Source of the DNA: Anaerococcus lactolyticus ATCC 51172
GTDB lineage: Bacteria > Bacillota > Clostridia > Tissierellales > Peptoniphilaceae
Length of the DNA: 64,000 nucleotides
Assembly: GCF_000156575.1 (NCBI RefSeq)
Contig: NZ_GG666046.1
Coordinates: forward strand, 216,780 to 280,779
Reading direction: 5' to 3'
In this document: one piece after another, positions 7,843-15,369 of the stretch
How the letters are laid out: each line of letters opens with the position of its first letter
How positions within the stretch are numbered: position 1 is the stretch's first letter
Notes under the pieces: generated by a model
What the model was told of the DNA's origin: nothing
Database searches by the model: none
The model's input: only the letters and a program-made list of their open reading frames with translations
Position numbers and translations under genes: made by a program

Positions 7843-8673
7843 ATGAAATACGCAGATTTACACATGCACACCTCATTTTCAGATGGGGACTACGATATAA
7901 AAGAAGTAATAGAAATGGCAGTGGGGGCAGGCATCAAAACCATGGCCATAACTGACCACGACAGGGCAGACCACTTTGAAAAAATTAAGGAAATCGGCAA
8001 AGACTTCGATATTATACTAATAAAGGGCCTTGAAATATCGGCCTACGACTTTGATAGCCACAAAAAAGTCCACATCGTTGGCCTATTTTTGCCAGAATCT
8101 ACACCGGAAATTGATAAACTTAATGCCATAACCAATACAAAAAGGGAAGCCTATCACCTTTCTCTTTTGCCAAAACTTGCCAAAGATGGATTTGAACTTG
8201 ATTACGATTATTTAAAAACTTTTGCAAAAAATTCTATAATTTATAAGTCTGATATTTTTTGGGCCATGAAGAAAAAATATCCAGAGAGGATGGAGGGACT
8301 TGGTTTTAAGGATATTTTCCACGAAAAAACCACTGATGACCTTGCTAGAACCATGGGCTATATTCCTGTAAAAGACGCTATAGAAGCTGTAAATGCTGAT
8401 GGTGGCCTATCTATCCTTGCTCACCCACAAGAATACAATAATTGGGATGAGATTGAAAAATACAAGGAAATGGGACTTAGAGCCATGGAAATAAATCACT
8501 CCAGGATGAAGGACGGAGATTTTGAGAGGGCAAAAGATTTTGCAAATAAATTGGATTTATTAATGTCAGGTGGATCTGATTTTCACAGGTTAGGTCGTTT
8601 TGAACTTGGAGATTACGGCCTAAGCGAGGATGAATTTAGGGCCCTAGAGGATGGATTTAGTAGAAATAATTAG
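7843..8673 (+). CDS. PHP-domain metal-dependent phosphoesterase
   Basis: A 276-residue PHP-domain protein. Metal-binding motifs: DLHMHTSFSDGD at residues 5-16, ITDHD near 37, a histidine in the HKKVHIVG region near 73, LAHPQEY near 191 and GGSDFHR near 244. The family includes YciV/RnaAM-type 5'-3' oligonucleotide exonucleases and 3',5'-nucleoside bisphosphate phosphatases; which one applies here cannot be told from sequence alone. It starts at ATG after AAGGAAGGTAGT and ends at a bidirectional terminator shared with the convergent glyoxalase gene. Confidence 0.88.
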   Translation: MKYADLHMHTSFSDGDYDIKEVIEMAVGAGIKTMAITDHDRADHFEKIKEIGKDFDIILIKGLEISAYDFDSHKKVHIVGLFLPESTPEIDKLNAITNTKREAYHLSLLPKLAKDGFELDYDYLKTFAKNSIIYKSDIFWAMKKKYPERMEGLGFKDIFHEKTTDDLARTMGYIPVKDAIEAVNADGGLSILAHPQEYNNWDEIEKYKEMGLRAMEINHSRMKDGDFERAKDFANKLDLLMSGGSDFHRLGRFELGDYGLSEDEFRALEDGFSRNN

Positions 8674-8706
8674 TTAAGTTGCTTTGCCAAAAATTTTATA
8701 AATAGA

Positions 8707-8733
8707 AAAACGGATTAGTCTTTAATCCGTTTT
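8707..8733. terminator. Bidirectional terminator
   Basis: Eleven-base perfect stem AAAACGGATTA / TAATCCGTTTT between convergent genes. A-tract and T-tract flank it, so it can stop transcription in both directions. Confidence 0.85.
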
Positions 8734-8746
8734 ATTGTTGGAAATT

Positions 8747-9130
8747 TTAGTCTTCTTTTTGTATGATTTCAATCCTGTAACCATCTGGGTCGGTTACGAA
8801 GAAATACTTGTTTGAGTTTGGTGTTAATCCTCTTATCTCTGTTACTTCATAGCCTTTCTTCATCAAAGCTTCTCTTAGAGTATAGATGTCTGGGTGGGAA
8901 ATGGCGATGTGACCGTAGCCTGTGCCGATTTCGTAGCCTTCTTCTTGGTCATAATTGTAGGTTAATTCTAGCTCGTAATCTGGTGAACCAGGGAGCATTA
9001 GATAAACTAAATCAAATTTCTTTTCTGGAAATTCCCTTCTTCTTGATTCTACAAAACCCAATTCTTCTGTATAAAACTTAAAGGACTTTTCAAGGTCCTT
9101 GACCCTAACCATGGTGTGTAAAAATTTCAT
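8747..9130 (-). CDS. Lactoylglutathione lyase-like glyoxalase (VOC family)
   Basis: A 127-residue protein with the two beta-alpha-beta-beta-beta units of the vicinal oxygen chelate fold. Likely metal ligands are His5 (FLHTMVRV), Glu near residue 56 (ELELTYNYD), His near 74 (GYGHIAI) and Glu near 122 (GYRIEIIQ), the glyoxalase I pattern. It matches GloA in length. It would detoxify methylglyoxal as a thiol hemithioacetal; the thiol used by this organism is not evident. RBS AAGGAGGAG precedes the ATG. Confidence 0.9.
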   Translation of the reverse strand: MKFLHTMVRVKDLEKSFKFYTEELGFVESRRREFPEKKFDLVYLMLPGSPDYELELTYNYDQEEGYEIGTGYGHIAISHPDIYTLREALMKKGYEVTEIRGLTPNSNKYFFVTDPDGYRIEIIQKED

Positions 9131-9230
9131 AAGCTCCTCCTTATTTTATATATAACCCAAAAGGAGAAATATTATTCAACCTAAAACAAATTAAAGGAAA
9201 ACCTCTTAATAATTTTTAATAAAATTAAAG

Positions 9231-9259
9231 TTGACTTTAATATTATTTAGGTTTATAAT
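9231..9259 (+). promoter_or_regulatory. Sigma-A promoter
   Basis: TTGACT at 9231-9236, 17-base spacer, TATAAT at 9254-9259. It shows that translation of the next gene must start at 9282, not further upstream. Confidence 0.85.
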
Positions 9260-9281
9260 GGTAATAACAAAGGAGGATGCC

Positions 9282-9575
9282 ATGGGAAATGATAAGAGAG
9301 AATGGATTGAAAATCTCGATGACAGTGAGATTGACTTTATCAAGAGATTTATCCTAGAATCGGGATCCTTAAAGGAAATGGCAGCTATCTACGGCGTATC
9401 CTACCCAACAGTGAGGTTAAGGCTTGATAGGCTGATTGAAAAGATAAAATTATCAGATAAGGAAGATAAGTCCTATGTGAGCCTAATAAAATCAATGGCC
9501 ATAGACGGGAAAATCACCCTAGATGCAGCCAAGATTTTGATTGAAGAATATAAGAAAGAAGGAGAAGAGAAATGA
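9282..9575 (+). CDS. DUF2089-like helix-turn-helix regulator
   Basis: A 97-residue protein. Residues 10-57 (LDDSEIDFIKRFILESGSL..., AAIYGVSYPTVRLRLDRL) form a predicted helix-turn-helix that resembles the DUF2089 family. The C-terminus (ITLDAAKILIEEYKKEGEE) resembles the short helical SHOCT-type tail. The start ATG 9282 follows AAAGGAGG, downstream of a clear promoter. The stop overlaps the next gene in an ATGA junction, pairing this regulator with a membrane protein, a common arrangement for small envelope-sensing pairs. The role is inferred. Confidence 0.75.
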   Translation: MGNDKREWIENLDDSEIDFIKRFILESGSLKEMAAIYGVSYPTVRLRLDRLIEKIKLSDKEDKSYVSLIKSMAIDGKITLDAAKILIEEYKKEGEEK

Positions 9576-9880
9576 AGCTAGCTGCAGTAAACTCAGTAAT
9601 AACAATTTTAATTTTGTTCGTACCATTAATTTTGCAAATTTTGATTTGTAAATATATAAAGGGAAGAGCTGGCCTAATCCTTCCAGGGCTTTCTTTTATA
9701 ATTTCAATAATCTATATATTGAATATCCCAGAAGGAGTTGGTGATTGGTGGATGGCAGTCCTTATAACAATGGTAATAGCCAACATTCCAACAATAATCT
9801 ACTACTTAATTTACAGGTACTACGACAATAAAGAAAAACAAAAAGACGAACTAGACAAGATGAAAATCATGGATATGTAA
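9572..9880 (+). CDS. Small three-helix membrane protein
   Basis: A 102-residue protein with hydrophobic segments at about residues 8-27, 34-51 and 60-82 and a charged cytoplasmic tail (DNKEKQKDELDKMK). Its start overlaps the stop of the DUF2089-like regulator (ATGA), so the two are translationally coupled. No enzyme motif is seen. It may be the membrane partner that the regulator responds to. Confidence 0.7.
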   Translation: MKLAAVNSVITILILFVPLILQILICKYIKGRAGLILPGLSFIISIIYILNIPEGVGDWWMAVLITMVIANIPTIIYYLIYRYYDNKEKQKDELDKMKIMDM

Positions 9881-9922
9881 AAAAATCAGAGTACAGGCTA
9901 GGACTTGTACTCTGATTTTTTT
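9880..9922. terminator. Bidirectional terminator
   Basis: Long stem AAAAATCAGAGTACA / TGTACTCTGATTTTT between convergent genes; the right arm covers the last codons of the acetyltransferase. Confidence 0.88.
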
Positions 9923-10422
9923 AATAATAAATCTATGATTTTATTGTTATTTTCTATAGGTTTAAAACCCAATTCCTTGTGGATTTTAAGAGCAAAAACA
10001 CGTTCTTTTTCAAAATTATTGGCAAGGGCCCTTATAGAATCATAGGAAAAAGCTTTATTGACTAAAAGTTTTAGTCCTAATTTTCCATATCCTTGGCCCC
10101 TAAATTCGTCCTTAATCACAATTCCTATATCCCTTGTAAAATCATTAAGTCTTGAGGGATGAAAATTTACATCTCCTACAAAGGATTTTAAATCTTTGTC
10201 ATAAATATAAGCGTAAAAATACTCGCTTGGATTTGAAAAATAAAGTTCGTACCATTTTTTCCAATAAGCCTGGTCATGAGTGATAGTGCCAGTTTCCTTA
10301 TCATATCCGGGAAAAGGCAAATTATAACCCCTGTTGTAGGCCATGGTGGCCGGATCATTAAGGAGATTTTTGGCGAAATTTAGTTCGTTTATTTTTGGGA
10401 GATATAGTTTGAGGTTTTTCAT
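9898..10422 (-). CDS. GNAT-family N-acetyltransferase
   Basis: About 174 residues. The acetyl-CoA loop is seen as the RGQGYGKLGLKLL stretch near residue 112, preceded by the beta-strand DIGIVIKDEF, both typical of GNAT acetyltransferases of the RimJ/YjaB kind. The substrate cannot be deduced. A TTG at 10431 also opens the frame, but ATG 10422 is the more likely start; neither has a strong ribosome-binding site. The last codons form one arm of the shared terminator. Confidence 0.8.
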   Translation of the reverse strand: MKNLKLYLPKINELNFAKNLLNDPATMAYNRGYNLPFPGYDKETGTITHDQAYWKKWYELYFSNPSEYFYAYIYDKDLKSFVGDVNFHPSRLNDFTRDIGIVIKDEFRGQGYGKLGLKLLVNKAFSYDSIRALANNFEKERVFALKIHKELGFKPIENNNKIIDLLLKKSEYKS

Positions 10423-10470
10423 AATTACCAATTTCTATTTTGTGATTGTTTTATAATAAATTGTTATAAG

Positions 10471-10504
10471 AAAAAAAATCCGAGGACAAAGCTCGGATTT
10501 TTTT
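10471..10504 (-). terminator. Terminator of the tRNA-Ala gene
   Basis: Stem AAATCCGAG / CTCGGATTT with T-tract on the minus strand, just past the CCA end of the tRNA. Confidence 0.85.
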
Positions 10505-10508
10505 AATT

Positions 10509-10584
10509 TGGTGGAGAATAGGGGACTTGAACCCCTGACCTCTTGGCTGCCAGCCAAGCGCTCTCCCAGCTGAGCTAATTCCCC
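10509..10584 (-). tRNA. tRNA-Ala (GGC)
   Basis: A 76-base cloverleaf on the minus strand. The acceptor stem GGGGAAT / ATTCTCC carries the G3:U70 pair that marks alanine tRNAs. The D arm is GCTC...GAGC, the anticodon stem CTTGG / CCAAG with loop CTGGCAG (anticodon GGC), and the T arm AGGGG-TTCAAGT-CCCCT. The CCA end is encoded. It reads GCC codons (GCU by wobble). A terminator follows closely. Confidence 0.97.
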
Positions 10585-10605
10585 AAGATAAATTTATTAT
10601 ATCAT

Positions 10606-10642
10606 ATGTAAAAAGAAAAAGCCACCCTAGCGAGTGGCTTTT
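10606..10642 (-). terminator. Terminator of the MATE-lipoprotein transcript
   Basis: Stem AAAGCCAC / GTGGCTTT with loop TCGCTAGG, followed on the minus strand by a T-rich tract. Confidence 0.85.
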
Positions 10643-10654
10643 AGTGAAGATAAA

Positions 10655-10936
10655 TTAGTTATTACCTTTATCTTCTGTTTTTTCTTCTACTTTTTGTTCA
10701 GCTGCATCTTTAGCTGCATCTTTTGCTTCGTCTTTAGCATCTTCAGCTTTTTCTTCAGCTTTGTCAGCGTCTTCTTTAGCGTCTTTTGCATCTTCAACTT
10801 TTTCTTCAGCTTTTTCTTCAGCTGGAGCTTCTGTCTTTGTAGTTGTTTCTGTTGGTTCTTCAGCTTTCTTGTCTGCTGAGTTACCACATGCGCTTAGCAC
10901 TAATGCTAAAGCTAATAGAGAAAATAATTTTTTCAT
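10655..10936 (-). CDS. Small Lys/Glu/Ala-rich lipoprotein
   Basis: A 93-residue lipoprotein: signal peptide with lipobox LSAC (Cys17), then about 75 residues made almost only of Lys, Glu, Asp and Ala. The mature part reads as a charged helix or coiled coil built from KAEEKAEDAK-like units. Such short charged lipoproteins act as surface spacers or membrane-wall tethers, but no specific function can be given. The ATG follows TAGGAGGGT and lies nine bases past the MATE stop, so both share a transcript. The repetitive codons make several other frames look open; only this frame has a signal peptide and start site. Confidence 0.8.
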   Translation of the reverse strand: MKKLFSLLALALVLSACGNSADKKAEEPTETTTKTEAPAEEKAEEKVEDAKDAKEDADKAEEKAEDAKDEAKDAAKDAAEQKVEEKTEDKGNN

Positions 10937-10945
10937 AGTACCCTC

Positions 10946-12292
10946 CTATATTTTCTTGTGTACCCATTCTCCTAAATTAAATCTGTGTCTTAGACTTATA
11001 AATCTTGATGCTTGGTCAGATAGGATACCAACCCAGATACCAGCAAGTCCTAAGTTTAGAACATTAACACAGATAAGAGTTACTATGGATCTGATAAAGG
11101 TTACAGACACAAGTGCAACTCCTAACGTATATTTTACATCACCTGCGGCCCTTAAGCAACCCCCATATATAACTTGTGATATCTGGAGAAGGACGATAAT
11201 TGTCAGAAACCTTGAAATTAGAACACCCATATCCAAAATATTATTTTTATCAAAAAATATAGAAAATATATCTCTACCGAAAAATATGAGGATTAGGGAT
11301 ATTATTACAGAAAATATAAAGCCTAACTCCTGGCAAGACTTGCCTAGTTTGAGAGCTTCGTCCTTATGGTTCGCGCCTAGGGCATTGCCTGTAAGGGCTA
11401 TGGCAGCTGTTTGCATTCCGTCACCAAAGGAGAAGGATAGACTCAGGAGGTTCATGCCGACATTGTGGGCAGCAAAGGCCTCTGTACCAAGCCTTGCTGC
11501 AGTCATTGCTGTAATCATAAAGCCAATTCTTGCTGAGATATTTTCTACAAACAAATTTACGGCGAGGTTTCTGATTTCCCCAGCAATTTCTAGGGAAAAT
11601 TTGAATTTGTTTTTTGCCATGGTTAGGAAATTCATGTAGGATGTCTTGCTAAAGAGGGAAATGATGCACATGACGGTAGCAACAACTGTTCCCAAAACTG
11701 TCGCAAGGGCAGCTCCCCTTACTCCCATTTTTGGAAAACCAAACCTGCCATTAATTAATAGATAGTTTAGGCAGATATTGACTACTGACGATACTAGATT
11801 GGATATAAAGGCTATTCGTGTATTGCCACACCCTCTGTGACCTGCGTTTATCAACATGGATAGGGCATTAAAAACCAGACCGAGCATGATAATAATGTAA
11901 TAATCGTAGGCGAGCTTATGGGTTTCGGAGTTTGATCCAGCTAGCTCTAAGATTTTTCCAGCAAAAGGTACCATTACAAGGTCTACAAGGATGACAAAAA
12001 ACACCATTATGTATAGAGCGGTTGTGAGGGTCACATTCGCCTTATCTCTTTTTCCTTCGCCTTGGCGTCTAGCAATTAAAGCGGAAACGGCAGCGTTTAA
12101 GGCAAAAAATGTTGAAAGTGCAATAAATTTTGGCTGGATAGTTAGTCCGATTGCAGCAATAGCAGCAGGTCCTAGACTTGATACCATAAAGGTATCAATA
12201 ATTCCAGCAATAGAAACAAAGAAAAATTCTAGAACTGCTGGCCAAGCTATTGTCAATGATTTTTTGAAATATTCTTTTCTATTTAATTTCAT
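10946..12292 (-). CDS. MATE-family multidrug/Na+ antiporter
   Basis: A 448-residue membrane protein with about twelve hydrophobic segments in two homologous halves, of the MatE type. Recognisable motifs are AWPAVLEFFFVSIAGIID near the N-terminus and NVGMNLLSLSFSFGDGMQTA in the second half. Members export drugs or metabolites in exchange for Na+ or H+. It is 3' of the kinase gene with a start that touches its stop: ATG 12292 is adjacent, GTG 12301 overlaps it. The kinase, pump and lipoprotein lie in one minus-strand run. Confidence 0.9.
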   Translation of the reverse strand: MKLNRKEYFKKSLTIAWPAVLEFFFVSIAGIIDTFMVSSLGPAAIAAIGLTIQPKFIALSTFFALNAAVSALIARRQGEGKRDKANVTLTTALYIMVFFVILVDLVMVPFAGKILELAGSNSETHKLAYDYYIIIMLGLVFNALSMLINAGHRGCGNTRIAFISNLVSSVVNICLNYLLINGRFGFPKMGVRGAALATVLGTVVATVMCIISLFSKTSYMNFLTMAKNKFKFSLEIAGEIRNLAVNLFVENISARIGFMITAMTAARLGTEAFAAHNVGMNLLSLSFSFGDGMQTAAIALTGNALGANHKDEALKLGKSCQELGFIFSVIISLILIFFGRDIFSIFFDKNNILDMGVLISRFLTIIVLLQISQVIYGGCLRAAGDVKYTLGVALVSVTFIRSIVTLICVNVLNLGLAGIWVGILSDQASRFISLRHRFNLGEWVHKKI

Positions 12293-12294
12293 AG

Positions 12295-13053
12295 CTAACA
12301 CTCGATTAAGGTAAGATATCTTTCGATATTAATCTCTCTTGCACCTGGATTTTCTCTTTCATTTGCAAGGAGAATTTTTATTATATCTTTAGATGTTTGG
12401 TTTATAGCTTCGATCATTTTGAAATCTTTAAGCAAGTAGCCTATAAAAAGACCGTCAAAGAGGTCGCCAGTGCCTCCAACTTTTAGGTCTAGCTTTTCAT
12501 AAGGGATAATTGTTTGTCTGCCATCATTATAGATTATCGAGGATTTATCATTGGTATTTGCAGATGTAATTATTATCTTTTTGCCATTTTCTGTCAATTT
12601 TTTTATGTCTAGATCTAAAAATTTTGCTTCGGTTTCATTTGGAATTAAAATATCTGCTACTTCTATTAGGTCCTTATAATTTTCGATTTTACTTTCATCA
12701 AGGCCCTGGTAGAGACTACCATCATCTCCCATGATTGGGTCAAAGACGATGGTTGTCTTGTAGTCGAGACTTTTTATAAAATCTTTTATCATTTCCTTTT
12801 GACTTTCATCTTCTATGTAGCCCATAAAGATTAGGTCGAATTTTATTCCTAAATTTGTCCAATTTATAAGACTTTCTTTGATAAAGGGATCTATATTAAA
12901 AAAAGCATTCCCACCGAGGGAAAAATTATTTGCTATCATTGCTGTTGGCAGCAAAAAAACTTCACAGTCCATGTAGGAAAGTACGGGTGCCATAAGTCTT
13001 GCGGCAATCTTTCCCTTGGATACGAAGTCGTTTAGAATTAGTACGTTTTTCAT
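12295..13053 (-). CDS. Pyridoxal/pyridoxamine kinase (PfkB/ribokinase superfamily)
   Basis: A 252-residue ribokinase-fold kinase. The N-terminus VLILNDFVSKGKIAARLMAP matches the substrate loop of PdxY/PdxK-type vitamin B6 kinases. It also has FDPIMGDDGSLY near residue 105, PNETEAKFL near 139 and the anion-hole/catalytic GGTGDLFDGLF near 193 with Asp196 as base. It is slightly short for the family (about 280). The likely reaction is ATP-dependent phosphorylation of pyridoxal or pyridoxamine; other ribokinase-type substrates cannot be excluded. RBS AAGGAG precedes the ATG. Confidence 0.8.
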   Translation of the reverse strand: MKNVLILNDFVSKGKIAARLMAPVLSYMDCEVFLLPTAMIANNFSLGGNAFFNIDPFIKESLINWTNLGIKFDLIFMGYIEDESQKEMIKDFIKSLDYKTTIVFDPIMGDDGSLYQGLDESKIENYKDLIEVADILIPNETEAKFLDLDIKKLTENGKKIIITSANTNDKSSIIYNDGRQTIIPYEKLDLKVGGTGDLFDGLFIGYLLKDFKMIEAINQTSKDIIKILLANERENPGAREINIERYLTLIEC

Positions 13054-13127
13054 TTTATTCTCCTTCTTTATATCTTATGGATTTGCAATAATAAGTCAAA
13101 TCTTAAGGATAAAAAACTTTATAGAAG

Positions 13128-13140
13128 TATAGTAGCAGTA
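13128..13140 (+). promoter_or_regulatory. Possible leaderless promoter of cls
   Basis: A TATAGT box at 13128-13133 lies so close to ATG 13140 that transcription would begin at or near the A of the start codon, and no Shine-Dalgarno sequence is present. The -35 region is poor. Confidence 0.4.
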
Positions 13141-14738
13141 TGAAGGACTATAAGAAAAATGTAGTTAACAAAATTAAAGAAAACAAGTATGTCAAGAAGA
13201 CAAAAAAAGGTCTAGGTTCTTTGATATTCTCGAGGGCAGGGCTTTTTGCATTTTTGATTCTTGCCCAAATTTTCATCCTGGTAGGACTTTATAGGTATTT
13301 TGGGATTAACCAATATTATCTTTTTGGAGGTTCATCCATCCTTAGTATCATCATGTTGATGGTGATTTTAAATATAAACGATATGAACCCTTACATGAAA
13401 TTGTCCTGGGCACTTTTTATCATTGTAGCACCAACTTTTGCTATTATAGCTTTCTGGATGTCTTACTTTAAAATCGGCTACAGGAGTGAGCACAAGAGGG
13501 TTCTGGACCTTGAAAGAGAGTCGAGAATCTATCACCAAAGGTCTCTTAGCAAAAAGGAACTCATGGCGACAGAGGATAAGAGATTTATAAATCTTGCGAC
13601 CTACCTAAAATACATTGGGGGATTTTCTGCCTATAAATCAAGTAAGTCCCAATACTATAAGTTGGGAGATACTATGTTTGATGCCATGTTAGAAGATATA
13701 AAAAATGCTAAGGACTTTATCTTCATGGAGTTTTTTATACTCGACTATGGCTATATGTGGGGAAGCATTCTTGAACTTTTGGTAGAAAAAGTCAACCAAG
13801 GTGTAGAAGTTAGGCTTTTAATCGATGGATCAAACCTAATAACTAGGCTCCATTCTAATTTCGAAGAGGAAATGGAAGAGTTTGGAATCAAGTTTAGGGT
13901 CTTTTCCAAAATGTATCCTATAGTTTCTACCTACCTAAATAATAGGGACCACAGGAAGGTCATGGTTATTGATGGCAAGGTTGGCTATACTGGCGGAATA
14001 AACATAGCTGATGAGTATATCAACAGGTATGAGCGTTTTGGCCACTGGAAGGATTGTGGTCTAAGAGTTGAGGGAGAGGCTGTAGAAAGCCTAACTGTTC
14101 TTTTCTTAACTATGTGGAATGCGTCCAAAAAAAACGAGGTCGACGAAGACTTTAGTCCATACTTGGAATATGTCACAGCCAAGGAAGAAGACGGTTATTA
14201 CATTCCTTTTGCAGATAATCCTACAGACGATGAGAGACTTTGCAAAAATATTTACCTTGATATGGTGAATAATGCTAGGGACTATGTCTATGCAATGACA
14301 CCTTACTTTATTGTGGATGATGAAGTGATTTCTGCCCTTCAAAGTGCCGCAAAAAAGGGCGTAGACGTTAGGCTTGGCATACCTCATATACCAGACAAAA
14401 AAGTTGCCTTCACCCTTGCTAAAAACCATTACCCGGAACTTTTAAAATATGGAGTTAAAATCTACGAATATACACCTGGTTTTGTCCATTCCAAGACTTG
14501 GCTTGCCGATGGGAATATCGGCGTAGTCGGTACAATTAACCTTGACTACAGGGCCCTTTATCAAAACTTTGAATGTGGAGTTTTGGTCTATAAATCAAAA
14601 AGCCTAGTGACAATCAAAGAAGACTTTGATGAATTTTTCAAAGCAAGTAAGCTTGTGACAGATGAAGATCTAGAAAATATGAAAACTTCAACCAAAATCG
14701 CAGGCAAACTCCTAAAACCATTTGCACCTTTGATGTAG
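13140..14738 (+). CDS. cls: Cardiolipin synthase
   Basis: A 532-residue phospholipase-D-superfamily enzyme that joins two phosphatidylglycerols into cardiolipin at the membrane. There are two to three N-terminal membrane segments (residues 28-110). The first HKD motif is HRKVMVIDGKVGYTGGIN near 272 and the second HSKTWLADGNIGVVGTINLD near 447. Length and motifs are normal for bacterial Cls. The start is odd: there is no ribosome-binding site, and a -10-like box lies only seven bases upstream. The transcript ends in the hairpin formed by the palindromic element at 14760-14915. Confidence 0.92.
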   Translation: MKDYKKNVVNKIKENKYVKKTKKGLGSLIFSRAGLFAFLILAQIFILVGLYRYFGINQYYLFGGSSILSIIMLMVILNINDMNPYMKLSWALFIIVAPTFAIIAFWMSYFKIGYRSEHKRVLDLERESRIYHQRSLSKKELMATEDKRFINLATYLKYIGGFSAYKSSKSQYYKLGDTMFDAMLEDIKNAKDFIFMEFFILDYGYMWGSILELLVEKVNQGVEVRLLIDGSNLITRLHSNFEEEMEEFGIKFRVFSKMYPIVSTYLNNRDHRKVMVIDGKVGYTGGINIADEYINRYERFGHWKDCGLRVEGEAVESLTVLFLTMWNASKKNEVDEDFSPYLEYVTAKEEDGYYIPFADNPTDDERLCKNIYLDMVNNARDYVYAMTPYFIVDDEVISALQSAAKKGVDVRLGIPHIPDKKVAFTLAKNHYPELLKYGVKIYEYTPGFVHSKTWLADGNIGVVGTINLDYRALYQNFECGVLVYKSKSLVTIKEDFDEFFKASKLVTDEDLENMKTSTKIAGKLLKPFAPLM

Positions 14739-14759
14739 GACTATAAATTAAATAAAAAT

Positions 14760-14915
14760 AAGGCTGGAATCGCCCGGTCTCAGACTTTAGACAAAGTGAT
14801 TCTCACCCTCATTCAGACGAACGAAATGAGGAAGAGCACATAAATTTGGGATTTAAATATAATTATAAATATTATATTAATTTGTCTATACTCTGAGGTC
14901 CGCTCTATCCAGTCT
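14760..14915. repeat. MITE-like palindromic element, copy 1
   Basis: An imperfect long palindrome. The outer arms GGCTGG / CCAGTC are followed by TCTCAGACTTTAGACAAA and its near inverse TTTGTCTATACTCTGAG. The left half contains CATTCAGACGAACGAA-TGAGGAAGA, repeated in 30296-30320. CCAGTCTTTTTT at the right end can also serve as the cls terminator. No coding capacity. Confidence 0.6.
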
Positions 14916-14922
14916 TTTTTAT

Positions 14923-14950
14923 TTGACAAAAAACCAATCCTTGATATAAT
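14923..14950 (+). promoter_or_regulatory. Sigma-A promoter of the GntR-ABC-nucleotide operon
   Basis: TTGACA at 14923-14928 and TATAAT at 14945-14950, 16-base spacer. Downstream at 14961-14974 lies TGTATGGTGTATGA, a short direct repeat that could be the operator of the adjacent GntR protein. Confidence 0.8.
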
Positions 14951-14994
14951 GATTATAAGATGTATGGTGTATGACCAAACAGTAAGGAGTTACG

Positions 14995-15369
14995 ATGTTT
15001 AAATTAGACGCAAATTCAGAGACTCCTCTTTATATGCAGATAGTTGAGCAAACCAAGGTCGCCATTGCGGCAGGCTATCTTCAAAATGGAGATAAGTTTC
15101 CATCTGTAAGAGAATTATCCAAGGAGCTTTTGATTAACCAAACAACAGTTTCCAAGGCATTTAAAGAGTTGTCCAGTCAAGGAATTATTAAAACCCAACC
15201 GGGTATAGGTACGGTAATTGAGCTTAATAGTGAAAAAATCGATATCAAAAGAGATGAGTTTATTGATAAGCTAGAAGAAGACCTATCCCAAGCGATCTTC
15301 CTTAAGATTAGCAAGGAAGAAATTATCGAATTGTATGAGAAAGTAGAAGGTGAGATAGATGTTATTTGA
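14995..15369 (+). CDS. GntR-family regulator, YtrA type
   Basis: A 124-residue protein: a GntR winged helix-turn-helix at residues 1-72 (PLYMQIVEQTKVAI..., GDKFPSVRELSKELLINQTTVSKAFKEL) and a short helical C-terminus. The small size without an effector domain is typical of the YtrA subfamily, which usually represses its own ABC-transporter operon. RBS AAGGAG. It overlaps the ATPase gene by 11 bases. A second such module lies at 28392-30254. Confidence 0.88.
   Translation: MFKLDANSETPLYMQIVEQTKVAIAAGYLQNGDKFPSVRELSKELLINQTTVSKAFKELSSQGIIKTQPGIGTVIELNSEKIDIKRDEFIDKLEEDLSQAIFLKISKEEIIELYEKVEGEIDVI

Noticed and set aside
10655..10936. Tandem-repeat locus or CRISPR-like array in the Lys/Glu/Ala region
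   Set aside because: Repeats are codon-level within one coding frame with a signal peptide; no spacer structure.
10634..11639. Long plus-strand frames opposite the charged lipoprotein and MATE genes (Phe/Ser-rich and Ala/Ser-rich)
   Set aside because: They arise from repetitive GCT/TTC codons of the lipoprotein complement and lack ribosome-binding sites or family resemblance.
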